Below, one piece after another: positions 15,180 through 23,061 of a stretch of DNA of 37,681 nucleotides (position 1 is the first letter of the stretch; each line of letters begins with the position of its first letter). The stretch is from Duganella sp. (GTDB lineage: Bacteria; Pseudomonadota; Gammaproteobacteria; Burkholderiales; Burkholderiaceae_D). The DNA is taken from positions 1 through 37,681 of the forward strand of contig JAMFSU010000008.1 in the NCBI GenBank assembly GCA_026225475.1. Reading direction: 5' to 3'. A model generated the notes under the pieces. The model was not told where the DNA came from. It saw only the letters and a program-made list of their open reading frames with translations, and did not search any database. The position numbers and the translations under genes were made by a program.

Positions 15180-15545
15180 TTAAGAAGGGCGCTGCTGCTG
15201 TGCCAGCGGTGCGGTGCGGTGCACTGGTCTGAACGGCAGGATGGTGGCACCACCTGGCGATGGTGCCGCTTCTGGCGGCTGACCATCGACCACTTGCATT
15301 TCTTCATTGAGACCGACGACGGCGACGATCTTGTTGCTGTTGCTGTTGATCGAGAGTGTCCCCGGCCGGTAGCTTGGTACGGCGGCTTCGCGCACGAATA
15401 CCGGTTTGACTTCATATCTGGCGAGATCGGCTTCCCACTTCTTTTCCCGAAAGTAGAAATACAGCAGGAAGGCCAGACCGAGGCTGAGATAGGAAACCAC
15501 AGCCAGAAACATGTCGTTATGAATCAGGTGGGTGAGGAAGTCCAT
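15180..15545 (-). CDS. Small single-pass membrane protein, unknown function
   Basis: This encodes a 121-residue protein I cannot place in a family. One transmembrane helix lies at about residues 12-31 (MFLAVVSYLSLGLAFLLYFY), followed by basic REKKWEADLARYEVKPVF and a low-complexity, proline- and glutamine-rich tail that should be cytoplasmic. The frame is open to 15584, but the ATG at 15545 has an AGGAG site and starts directly before the helix. The stop touches the stop of the convergent cyclase gene with no gap. It lies downstream of cheV in the same direction, separated by 138 bp, and could belong to that signalling group. Confidence 0.7.
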   Translation of the reverse strand: MDFLTHLIHNDMFLAVVSYLSLGLAFLLYFYFREKKWEADLARYEVKPVFVREAAVPSYRPGTLSINSNSNKIVAVVGLNEEMQVVDGQPPEAAPSPGGATILPFRPVHRTAPLAQQQRPS

Positions 15546-15683
15546 ATTACTTGTTGCTCCTGAAGAGGTGCGCCTTGGCCTCATGGGCCGTGGTGCGTTA
15601 CTGATGTGTTGGTGACACGGTAGTCCGTTTTTGCGGGGGCGAGGATCGGGATATTTCTGATGCCCGATGGTTGCTCCGCCAGA

Positions 15684-16640
15684 TCAATGGAGCAAGGTTT
15701 GTCTGAGTGTCTTGGCCAGCTCGTCGATGGCAAACTTGGCCACGTAGCCGTTGGCGCCGACGCTCTTGACATGGTCTTCGTTGGCAGAACCCGACAGGGA
15801 CGAATGAATCAGCACCGGAATGCCCTTGTAGCGTTGATCGTTCTTGATATTGCGGGTGAGCGTGAAACCGTCCATTTCGGGCATCTCCAGATCGGTCAGC
15901 ATCAAGGCCACCTTGTCGCTGATCGGTTTGTCTTCGCGTTGCGCTTCGGCCCCGAGCGCTTGCAGTTTTTCCCAGGCTTCCTTGCCGCTGTTGGTCATGA
16001 TGTACGGTATTCCCAATGTGCTTAATCCATTTTCAATCAAGGCGCGTGCCACTTTCGAATCATCTGCCGCCAGTACGATCGCACCTGGTTTGATCAGGTC
16101 CTTGAGCGAATTGGTATAGCCTTGATCGAGTACTTTCTTGACCGGCGCGGTGAGGTTGAGAATCTGTTCCACATCCAGCACTTGCACCAGGCGACTGCCA
16201 TCGACATCGGCATCCAGGCGCGCAATGCTGGTGACCAGATCGCCGCCGGCACGTTGTTCGGCCGACAGGACCTGGCTCCAGTCCAGGCGCACGATTTCTT
16301 CGACTGACTCGACCGCAAATGCCTGGGTATGGCGGGCATATTCGGTGATGAGCAAGATGTTCAGACCGGTGGCCGGTTTGCAGCCGGTCACGGCGGCCAG
16401 ATCGATGACCGAAATCACCTGGCCGCGGATGTTGACCATGCCCAGCATCGGCGATTGGGTGCCAGCAGCCTTGGTGATGTCCATCATGGGCACGATCTCG
16501 CGAATCTTGAACACGTTGATGCCGAACAGTTCGCCCTGACCGCCGTCTCCGGTGCCGCCGAGACGGAACAACAACATCTCGAACTTGTTGGTGCTGGTCA
16601 GGTTGGTGCGTTCGTCAATTTCTTTTTGAAATGCATCCAT
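15684..16640 (-). CDS. cheV: Chemotaxis protein CheV (CheW-receiver hybrid)
   Basis: This encodes a 318-residue cytoplasmic coupling protein. Residues about 15-165 form a CheW-like domain (ELFGINVFKIREIV, MVNIRGQVISVIDL) that links chemoreceptors to the CheA kinase. Residues about 186-315 form a receiver domain with the acidic pair at 193-194, phospho-acceptor Asp250 in LTDLEMPEMDG and the terminal Lys in VAKFAIDEL. CheV aids adaptation and scaffold assembly. It lies 39 bp downstream of a chemoreceptor gene in the same direction, so the two are probably co-transcribed. No cheA, cheY, cheR or cheB is in the window; the core chemotaxis cluster must lie elsewhere. Confidence 0.95.
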   Translation of the reverse strand: MDAFQKEIDERTNLTSTNKFEMLLFRLGGTGDGGQGELFGINVFKIREIVPMMDITKAAGTQSPMLGMVNIRGQVISVIDLAAVTGCKPATGLNILLITEYARHTQAFAVESVEEIVRLDWSQVLSAEQRAGGDLVTSIARLDADVDGSRLVQVLDVEQILNLTAPVKKVLDQGYTNSLKDLIKPGAIVLAADDSKVARALIENGLSTLGIPYIMTNSGKEAWEKLQALGAEAQREDKPISDKVALMLTDLEMPEMDGFTLTRNIKNDQRYKGIPVLIHSSLSGSANEDHVKSVGANGYVAKFAIDELAKTLRQTLLH

Positions 16641-16679
16641 GAAAAAGTCTCCTTAACGTGTGTAAGCGTGTCAGTTGAT

Positions 16680-18401
16680 TCAGAATTGTTCCCAGGAGCC
16701 GCCGTCATCGATCGCTGCGGCGACCGGTTTTTTCAGTGCCACTGTTTTGCTGACCGGCTTGAGCGCTGGTCGTGCGCTGCCCTTGCTCAGCGAGGCGCTC
16801 GGTGTGACATCGACGGTGCGGCGTGGCGCTGCGGTCTTGGCGACGGTGCTGCGATCGTCGAGCTTGAACACGGCAACCACTTCCGACAGACGTCCGGCCT
16901 GTTCCTGCATCGACTGGGCGGCAGCGGCAGCCTGTTCGACCAGGGCGGCGTTTTGCTGCGTGACTTCATCCATTTGGCTGATGGCGATGTTGATCTGTTC
17001 AATACCCTGGCTTTGTTCCTGGCTGGCCGAGCTGATTTCGGCAACGATGTCAGAGACGCGTTTGACACTGTTGACGACTTCTTCCATGGTCACGCCAGCT
17101 TGTTCGACCAGCTTGCTGCCAGAGTCGACCTTGTTGACGGAGTCATCGATGAGCACCTTGATTTCCTTGGCTGCGCTGGCCGAACGTTGCGCCAGACTGC
17201 GCACTTCTGAAGCCACCACCGCAAAGCCGCGACCTTGTTCGCCGGCACGAGCCGCTTCGACCGCTGCGTTCAAGGCCAGGATATTGGTCTGGAAGGCGAT
17301 GCCATCGATGACGGCGATGATGTCGACGATTTTTTTCGATGAGGCGTTGATCGAGCCCATGGTGTCGACCACCTGACCGACCACGTTGCCACCGCTGATG
17401 GCGACTTCCGACGCGGTTGCTGCCAGTTGGTTGGCCTGACGGGCATTGTCGGCGTTCTGCTTGACGGTGGAGGTCAGTTGTTCCATCGCCGAGGCAGTTT
17501 CTTCCAGCGAACCGGCTTGTTCTTCGGTGCGGGAGGAGAGATCCATGTTGCCGCTGGCAATTTCGTTGGAGGCGGTGAAGATGGTGTCGGTGCCGGTACG
17601 GACTTCGCCGACGATCTTGAGCAGGTTGTCGTTCATGCTCTTGAGTGCATCCAGCAATTGACCGGTTTCATCCGAGCTGGTGACGGCGATGCTGGCAGTC
17701 AGGTCGCCATCGGCAACGCGTTGTGCTACTTCGACGGCGGCCACCAGAGGTTTGGAGATCACACCGGCCAGCCAGACCGCCAGCAACAGGGCAGTGGCGA
17801 TACAGAATGCCAGCATGCCGAAGATCCACATGCGTGCACTTTTGTAAATCGAATCGGCGCTGGTGTTGGAGGCGATGGCACCCCTGTCATTGACTTCGAC
17901 CAGTTTCTCGACCTGGTCGAGCAGGCCTCGGTAGAGCCGGGTCGATTCACCTTTGAGCAAGGCACGGGCCTCTTCATTCTTGTCGGCACGCGAGACGGCG
18001 AGGATCTTCTTGTGCTCGTTCAGGAACGCGACAAGGTCTTTCTCCACTTGAGGATAAATGGCTTTTTCCTCCGGTTCGCTGATTTGCGTCAGATATTCCT
18101 GCTGTTGTTTGCCGAGCACGGCGATCTGCTTCTCGGCATTGGCCTCAATGGCGTCAAATTCCTTGGGGTCGCTGGCCAGGATGTGTTGCAACTCGAAGCT
18201 GCGGATACGTGCCAGCGACAGCTTGAGCTGCGACAGCGTGCGGATGCTCGGCAGCCAGTTGGTGGCGATATCGGTCGACGCCTGATTGACCTGGGACAGT
18301 TCTTTGATGGCGAAACTGCCAAGGATGCCTTCGAGGAAAATGACGACGAGGAAGACCGACATCAATTTTTTGAAAATCTTTAAATTGTTGAACCATTTCA
18401 T
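16680..18401 (-). CDS. Methyl-accepting chemotaxis protein (4HB sensor, HAMP)
   Basis: This encodes a 573-residue transmembrane chemoreceptor. The first membrane helix is at about 13-33; a periplasmic four-helix-bundle sensor follows; the second helix at about 190-214 leads to HAMP and the long signalling coiled coil. The hairpin tip reads [20 protein letters not shown], with [16 protein letters not shown], the universally conserved kinase-contact region. The protein ends in GGSWEQF, which resembles the NWETF-type tail that tethers CheR/CheB, so it may be adapted like the major E. coli receptors. An AGGAG site precedes the ATG at 18401, so the upstream in-frame ATG at 18434 is unlikely. It lies just upstream of cheV. 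The ligand is unknown. Confidence 0.93.
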   Translation of the reverse strand: MKWFNNLKIFKKLMSVFLVVIFLEGILGSFAIKELSQVNQASTDIATNWLPSIRTLSQLKLSLARIRSFELQHILASDPKEFDAIEANAEKQIAVLGKQQQEYLTQISEPEEKAIYPQVEKDLVAFLNEHKKILAVSRADKNEEARALLKGESTRLYRGLLDQVEKLVEVNDRGAIASNTSADSIYKSARMWIFGMLAFCIATALLLAVWLAGVISKPLVAAVEVAQRVADGDLTASIAVTSSDETGQLLDALKSMNDNLLKIVGEVRTGTDTIFTASNEIASGNMDLSSRTEEQAGSLEETASAMEQLTSTVKQNADNARQANQLAATASEVAISGGNVVGQVVDTMGSINASSKKIVDIIAVIDGIAFQTNILALNAAVEAARAGEQGRGFAVVASEVRSLAQRSASAAKEIKVLIDDSVNKVDSGSKLVEQAGVTMEEVVNSVKRVSDIVAEISSASQEQSQGIEQINIAISQMDEVTQQNAALVEQAAAAAQSMQEQAGRLSEVVAVFKLDDRSTVAKTAAPRRTVDVTPSASLSKGSARPALKPVSKTVALKKPVAAAIDDGGSWEQF

Positions 18402-18616
18402 ATTGTTCTCCTGATCACAAGGTGGAGTAAGCAACGTCAGCGCAAGAAAGCTTCTTTTCCTGACGTTTTGACAAGCGTACGCGTCTTACATACTCAACGG
18501 TATCAGTGTTTTCCTGATAGCGGAATGGCAACTTTTTTAGTGTGGTGTTTAAATGACAACATCTTGACTATCCACACCAGTGGTGGATTACAGGCGCAAG
18601 ACCTAGTTCAGGCGGG
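18402..18616 (-). promoter_or_regulatory. Upstream region of the chemoreceptor gene, with dyad element
   Basis: This 215-bp gap contains the inverted repeat TATCAG (18501-18506) and CTGATA (18514-18519) with a 7-base spacer. It lies inside a segment (18487-18519) similar to 917-949 upstream of the pilin gene, at nearly the same distance from the start codon (about 116 against 120 bp). I do not see a convincing sigma-28 promoter. Confidence 0.35.
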
Positions 18617-19405
18617 TCACAAGTGGTTGAGCAGGGCGTTGGCGCTCTGTTGCAGTATTGGCAAGATGCGATCGAGCGCCTGTGTGCGACTTTCGTTGCC
18701 CATGGGAATGCTCAGGCTGATGGCGCCGACCAGTTTGGCGTGGCGGTTTTTGAGCGGTACTGCGATGCCGCGCACGCCGCTTTGCAGTTGTTGTTCGACC
18801 ACGGCATAGCCATCGTCGCGTGCGGTCTCGATCAGTTGCCACAGTTGCGCCGGATCGGTGATGGTGTGGGGCGTGAACGGTGTCATCGGACAGGTATCGA
18901 GCCAGGCACGCACTTGTTCGGGGTCCGTGTAGCCGAGCATGACGATGCCGGGGGACGCCAGTTGGGCGGGCACGCGGGCGCCCAGTACGAAGCCGGTGGT
19001 CATCACGCGCGCAGCACCGTTGCGGGCGATGAAGACGAGTTCATTGCCGTCTAGCACGCTGGCGTAGGCGGCTTCACCGGTGGCGCCAGTGATTTGCTGC
19101 AGGAATGGTTGCAGGATGCGCGGCAAGGGCGCTGAATCGAAATAGGACCAGCCGACCTTGAGTACGCGTGGCGCCAGTGCGAACGACTTGCCGTCGCTGT
19201 GCAGATAGCCCAGATGTTCCAGTGTGAGCAAATAGCGGCGCGCCGCGGTGCGCGTGATACCGGTGCGTGCGGCTACTTGTGCCGGTGTCATGCGCTGGTT
19301 GTCGTAGTCGAATGCTTCCAGAATGCTCAAGCCCTTTTCCAGGCCGGCGATCCAGTCGCGCTTGTTGAGTGCAGATGGCGCGGCGGGCAGGGTTGGCGTG
19401 CGCAT
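18617..19405 (-). CDS. IclR-family regulator, PcaR/PobR-like (first of tandem pair)
   Basis: This encodes a 262-residue regulator with an N-terminal winged helix (residues about 16-75, beginning DWIAGLEKGLSILEAFD, with VAARTGITRTAARRYLLTL as recognition helix region) and a C-terminal IclR effector domain. GLEKGLSILEAF and TGITRTAARRYLLTL are typical of the PcaR/PcaU/PobR subgroup that controls protocatechuate and related aromatic pathways. It follows the second IclR gene by 13 bp in the same direction, so both are probably one transcript, divergent from the catabolic operon. It likely senses a pathway intermediate. Confidence 0.92.
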   Translation of the reverse strand: MRTPTLPAAPSALNKRDWIAGLEKGLSILEAFDYDNQRMTPAQVAARTGITRTAARRYLLTLEHLGYLHSDGKSFALAPRVLKVGWSYFDSAPLPRILQPFLQQITGATGEAAYASVLDGNELVFIARNGAARVMTTGFVLGARVPAQLASPGIVMLGYTDPEQVRAWLDTCPMTPFTPHTITDPAQLWQLIETARDDGYAVVEQQLQSGVRGIAVPLKNRHAKLVGAISLSIPMGNESRTQALDRILPILQQSANALLNHL

Positions 19406-19418
19406 TGCTGCGGTTACC

Positions 19419-20201
19419 TCAAACCCACATCATCAACGTGTTGGCGGTGGTTTGCAGCGCCGGCACGCAACGTGAAATCGCGTCTTCTCTGCTGCACGAG
19501 GCAATGTTGGAGGTCACACTGAGTGCGCCGATGACGCGGCCGTTGCGGTTTTTGACCGGGATCGCAATGCCGCGTATGCCCATTTCGAATTGGTTTTCGG
19601 TGACGCCATAGCCCTGGCGGCGCATCATCAGAATCTCGTCGAACAAGGCTTGCTTGTCCATGACCGCCATGTGGGTGTGGGCGATCAGTGTGGCATCGGC
19701 CAGATAGGCCTGGATTTCTTCATCGCTGCGGGTACCCAGCAAGACCCGTCCGGGTGTTGAGGTATAGGCCGCCAGTCGGGTGCCGGGTTCAAAGCCGGCA
19801 TTGACCAGTTGCGCTGCCGTGACGCGGGTCAGGTAGACAATTTCAGTGCCATCCAGAATGGAAAAATTGGTCGACTCCTGCAATTGATGCGTCAGCCGTT
19901 GCAAAAACGGCACTACCGCGCGTGGCACGCGGGCCGACTCCAGATACGACTGGCCGAGATTGAGCAGGCGTGGCATCAGCCAGAATTTTTTGCCGTCCGA
20001 CGCTGCCATGCCGGTATGCACCAGCGTGAGCAGATAGCGCCGCGCCGCACTGCGGGTCAGGCCAACGCGTTCGGCCACTTCGCTGGGTGACAACTGCTGA
20101 CTATCACTATTGAAGGCGCGAATGACGTCGAAACCTTTGATCAAACCATCGATCAGGTCGCGTTTCTGAATATCAAGTGCAACGGGCGTATGGTCGGTCA
20201 T
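19419..20201 (-). CDS. IclR-family regulator, PcaR/PobR-like (second of tandem pair)
   Basis: This encodes a 260-residue regulator of the same subgroup as its neighbour: winged helix at about 10-75 (LIDGLIKGFDVIRAFN, then AERVGLTRSAARRYLLTL), then the ligand-binding IclR domain. The frame is open to 20267; I use the ATG at 20201, since the extra 22 residues are unlike the family and a candidate -10 (TATCAT, 20229-20224 on the minus strand) lies in that stretch. It is the gene nearest the divergent promoter region with the PcaR-like palindrome at 20244-20254, which would overlap its own -35 region. It may be autoregulated while activating the opposite operon. Confidence 0.9.
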   Translation of the reverse strand: MTDHTPVALDIQKRDLIDGLIKGFDVIRAFNSDSQQLSPSEVAERVGLTRSAARRYLLTLVHTGMAASDGKKFWLMPRLLNLGQSYLESARVPRAVVPFLQRLTHQLQESTNFSILDGTEIVYLTRVTAAQLVNAGFEPGTRLAAYTSTPGRVLLGTRSDEEIQAYLADATLIAHTHMAVMDKQALFDEILMMRRQGYGVTENQFEMGIRGIAIPVKNRNGRVIGALSVTSNIASCSREDAISRCVPALQTTANTLMMWV

Positions 20202-20243
20202 CAAAAATAATTTCAAAAAATGGATGATAGGCGGGCAATTTGC

Positions 20244-20254
20244 GCGATTATCGC
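20244..20254. promoter_or_regulatory. PcaR/PobR-type operator core
   Basis: GCGAT-T-ATCGC is a perfect palindrome in the divergent region. On the minus strand it reads within AGCGATAATCGCGC, sharing the ten-base core CGATAATCGC with the PcaR consensus GTTCGATAATCGCAC as I recall it. It is centred about 62 bp before the predicted start of the catabolic transcript, a usual activator position, and over the -35 region of the iclR-side promoter. Confidence 0.55.
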
Positions 20255-20275
20255 TCCAAATATTCAATTTGTGGC

Positions 20276-20304
20276 TATTTATATGAAAATTCGTTCGCTA
20301 TACT
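20276..20304 (+). promoter_or_regulatory. Candidate promoter of the catabolic operon
   Basis: TATACT at 20299-20304 is a good -10 element. The hexamer 17 bp upstream (TATTTA, 20276-20281) is a poor -35, as expected for an activator-dependent promoter. An AAAGGAG ribosome site precedes the first gene. Confidence 0.45.
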
Positions 20305-20346
20305 CGATGCCGGAGATAAATATAAAAAAGCAATAAAAGGAGCACC

Positions 20347-21216
20347 ATGAACACACGCGAGAACAATCCTGCGCCCAGCAATCCGCTTGGCATCGACGGT
20401 ATTGAATTCATTGAGTACGCCACCAGCGAGCCATTGGCGCTGGGCGCTTTGCTGGAACGGCTGGGTTTTGAACAGGTTGGTCGCCATCGCTCACGCGAAG
20501 TGGTGCTCTATACCCAGGGCGGCATGAATATTATCGTCAATGCCGACCCGGCCGCCTGGGCCGGCTTTGGCCATGAGGTGCAATCGACTGTCTTGAGTGC
20601 AGTTGCGTTGCGCGTGCGCGATGCCAATGCCGCCTATCGCCACGTCACCGACCTCGGCGCCTGGCCGATTCCGACCCGCGCCGGTGCGATGGAGTTGAAT
20701 ATTCCCGGCGTGCATGGCAGCGGCGACACGATCATTTACTTTGTCGATCGTTATCAGGATTTTTCGATCTACGACGTCGACTTCAAACCGGCCAGCCATG
20801 ATCGCAAGCAAACCACGGCGCTGGCGGGATTGCATTTCTTTGGCGTGGTGCAGGCGGTACGGCAGGACCGCACGCGCGAGTGGATCGACTTTTACGCACA
20901 ACTGATGGGCTTTAGCGTGCTGCCCGAGGGGCAGTTCTTCGGCATTCTGCCCAAGGGCACCTTGCTGGCCAGCCCGTGTCGCCAGTTTTACATCCAGTTG
21001 ATCGAGCCGCCGCAAGGCACCGAAGACATGCATTGGGATGAAGAATTGATCCGGCTCGGCTTCGGTACGCCCGATGTGTTGGCCGCGACCGCTTTGCTGC
21101 AACAGCGCGGCGTGGTCTTCGTCGACCGTGCACCAACCCAGGTCTGCGAGCGTGGCGCCTTGACGCAACTGTACAAGGGTGGCGTCAGCTTCGAGCTGGT
21201 GCATAGCCAACGCTAG
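20347..21216 (+). CDS. VOC/HPPD-like protein, homologous to QuiC1 C-terminal half
   Basis: This encodes a 289-residue protein with two vicinal-oxygen-chelate modules, like 4-hydroxyphenylpyruvate dioxygenase but shorter. The start NPLGIDGIEFIEYAT and the RHRSREVVLYTQGGMNIIVN stretch are typical of HPPD-like proteins and of the C-terminal half of pseudomonad QuiC1. In the second module His163 (GLHFFGVV) and Glu283 (SFELV) align with HPPD metal ligands, but the middle ligand seems replaced, with Arg236 in the region where HPPD has QHIAL. Dioxygenase activity is therefore doubtful. It is the first gene of the operon; the QuiC1 N-terminal counterpart is a separate gene two positions downstream. 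A true tyrosine-degradation HPPD is the less likely alternative. Confidence 0.82.
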   Translation: MNTRENNPAPSNPLGIDGIEFIEYATSEPLALGALLERLGFEQVGRHRSREVVLYTQGGMNIIVNADPAAWAGFGHEVQSTVLSAVALRVRDANAAYRHVTDLGAWPIPTRAGAMELNIPGVHGSGDTIIYFVDRYQDFSIYDVDFKPASHDRKQTTALAGLHFFGVVQAVRQDRTREWIDFYAQLMGFSVLPEGQFFGILPKGTLLASPCRQFYIQLIEPPQGTEDMHWDEELIRLGFGTPDVLAATALLQQRGVVFVDRAPTQVCERGALTQLYKGGVSFELVHSQR

Positions 21217-21292
21217 CCAGACCACGGCCGTGTTCGCACGCTAACAATTCCGCACTGAGCGCCGCTTGCAAGGCGCAATGGAAAGCAGCTTC

Positions 21293-22138
21293 ATGAACGA
21301 GATTACGGGCACTACCCGCATTTTTCCGGTGATCGGTTGGCCGGTCGAACAGGTCAAGGCACCGACCTTATTCAACGCCTATTTCCAACGCCACGGCGTC
21401 GATGCCCGACTGGTGCCGTTCAAGATCGAACCGCAACGCTATCGCGAGGCCGTGCGCACCTTCATGCAGACCGAAAATGTCGGCGGCATTTTTGTGTCGA
21501 TTCCGCACAAGCCGATGACCCTGGACGCGGTCGATGAAGCCAGTCTGCGCGCCCAGGTAGCGGGCGCCTGCAATGCCGTCTACCGGCGCGCCGATGGTCG
21601 CATCATGGGCGACCTGATTGATGGTGAAGGATTCATCCGTGCCTTGCAGCATACCTTTGCGGCGCGGCCGCTGCGCTGGGGGCAAGCGCGTGCGCTGGTG
21701 GTCGGTTGTGGCGGCGTCGGTTGTGCCATTGTGGCGTCACTGGCAGCGCAAGGGATTGCCGAAATCGGCCTGTTCGATACCGAGGTACGCAATGTCGAGG
21801 CCTTGCAGCAGCGCGTCGCGGCGGCCTATCCGGACACCCGTGTAGTGCGTGCGGCAGCGCAGGCTGCCGGTTACGATCTGGTGATCAATTGCACGCCGTT
21901 GGGCATGCATGCCAATGATGCTTTGCCGTTGTCGCTCGATGGCATCAGCGCCGACTGCATCGTCGCCGACTGCGGCATGAAAATCGAGATGAGCAAGTTA
22001 TTGCAACAGGCACAGGCGCTCGGTTGCCGGATTCAGAAAGGCAAGGAAATGCTGATCGAACAAGCGCCGCTGTATCTGGAGTTGTTTGGCTGGCCCGGCG
22101 TGAGCGCCGACGATTTTCGGACCCTGGAGGCATTGTGA
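21293..22138 (+). CDS. AroE-like shikimate/quinate dehydrogenase, catabolic type
   Basis: This encodes a 281-residue shikimate dehydrogenase family enzyme that would interconvert shikimate and 3-dehydroshikimate (or quinate and 3-dehydroquinate). The substrate domain has catalytic Lys73 (SIPHKP), Asn94 (GACNAV) and Asp110 (GDLIDGEGF). The Rossmann motif is GCGGVG at 138-143. Two features differ from biosynthetic AroE: the SxS carboxylate-binding motif is replaced by V-K-A (21-23), and the strand-2 loop is FDTE (Asp162) rather than the NADP-binding NRT, which points to NAD+. I chose the ATG at 21293, which has GGAAAG upstream. Its stop overlaps the next gene by four bases. Confidence 0.85.
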   Translation: MNEITGTTRIFPVIGWPVEQVKAPTLFNAYFQRHGVDARLVPFKIEPQRYREAVRTFMQTENVGGIFVSIPHKPMTLDAVDEASLRAQVAGACNAVYRRADGRIMGDLIDGEGFIRALQHTFAARPLRWGQARALVVGCGGVGCAIVASLAAQGIAEIGLFDTEVRNVEALQQRVAAAYPDTRVVRAAAQAAGYDLVINCTPLGMHANDALPLSLDGISADCIVADCGMKIEMSKLLQQAQALGCRIQKGKEMLIEQAPLYLELFGWPGVSADDFRTLEAL

Positions 22139-23040
22139 ACCTGGATAACTTCGGCATGGATACGATCACCCTGGCTGGTACGCTGGAGGCCAAACTGGCG
22201 GCATCGCGAGCGGCTGGCTTTGCGCAGATCATGTTGTGGTCGAAAGATCTGGTCGGCCATCCCGGCGGCCTGGCAGCGGCGGTGCAACTGGTGCGCGCCA
22301 GCGGGCTGCGCGTGACCGGGATTCAGGTCATGCGCGACTACGAGGGACTCGACGGCACCTTGCATGATTACAAGATCGACGTCGCCCGCAACATGTTACA
22401 GATCTGTCATGCGGTGGGCGCACCGCTGTTGCTGGTCTGTTCGTCCACCTCGCGTCACGCCAGCGGCGAGCTGCAAGTCATTGCGCGGCATCTGGCAAAA
22501 CTGGCCAATCTGGCGGTGCCGTTGGGCATTCGCATCGGTTACGAAGCCTTGTCCTGGGGCCGTCATGTCAATCAATACATGCAAGCCTGGGAAGTGGTGG
22601 AGCGCGCCGATCATGCCAATCTGGGCGTGGTGATCGACTCTTTCCATATCCTGGCAAATAATGCGGCGTTGGACGATCTTGACGATATCCCCGGCCAACG
22701 GATTGCCATGGTGCAGTTGTCGGATTTCATGTGGCGTGACATCCGCAATCCGGAAGAAAAGCTGGAAACGGCGCGTCATCTGCGCGTCTTCCCCGGCGAG
22801 GGCGAACATTCGCTGGAGCTCTCGGACATGGTACGGCGTCTGCATCGCGGCGGTTATCGCGGCGATTACAGTTTTGAGGTATTCAACGACGATTATCTGC
22901 AAATGACGCTGGACGTGGTCGCCGCGCGTGCCCGCCGTTCTGCCAAATGGGTCACCGATCAGGTATTACGGCGCAGCCTGCAAGTACGCCAAACGCAAAA
23001 GGAGTCAGGGGAGCATTCAGTTTCGCATCACAACATATAA
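22135..23040 (+). CDS. TIM-barrel 3-dehydroshikimate dehydratase (QuiC1 N-half/AsbF-like)
   Basis: This encodes a 301-residue sugar-phosphate-isomerase-type TIM barrel, proposed to dehydrate 3-dehydroshikimate to protocatechuate. The expected metal ligands are visible: Glu137 (GYEALSWG), Asp168 (VIDSFH, with His171), Gln194 (MVQLSD) and Glu248 (FEVFND); PGEGEH near 221-225 is also typical. It starts at a GTG that overlaps the previous stop (GTGA), with GGAGG just upstream; the longer upstream frame is rejected. In pseudomonads this domain is fused to an HPPD-like domain as QuiC1. Here the protein ends soon after the barrel, and the HPPD-like part is the separate first gene of the operon. Assignment rests on motifs plus context. 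Confidence 0.85.
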   Translation: MNLDNFGMDTITLAGTLEAKLAASRAAGFAQIMLWSKDLVGHPGGLAAAVQLVRASGLRVTGIQVMRDYEGLDGTLHDYKIDVARNMLQICHAVGAPLLLVCSSTSRHASGELQVIARHLAKLANLAVPLGIRIGYEALSWGRHVNQYMQAWEVVERADHANLGVVIDSFHILANNAALDDLDDIPGQRIAMVQLSDFMWRDIRNPEEKLETARHLRVFPGEGEHSLELSDMVRRLHRGGYRGDYSFEVFNDDYLQMTLDVVAARARRSAKWVTDQVLRRSLQVRQTQKESGEHSVSHHNI

Positions 23041-23061
23041 CGAATACATCAAGGAGACGAC

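Noticed and set aside
17427..18383. 318-codon open frame antisense to the chemoreceptor
   Set aside because: It is a shadow of the well-conserved chemoreceptor coding sequence.
18402..18616. Sigma-28 flagellar promoter for the chemoreceptor
   Set aside because: TAAAAAAG with GCTATCAG at about the right spacing matches the consensus too weakly to call.
20275..20487. Minus-strand open frame in the divergent regulatory region
   Set aside because: It covers the predicted promoter and the start of the VOC gene and has no recognisable content.
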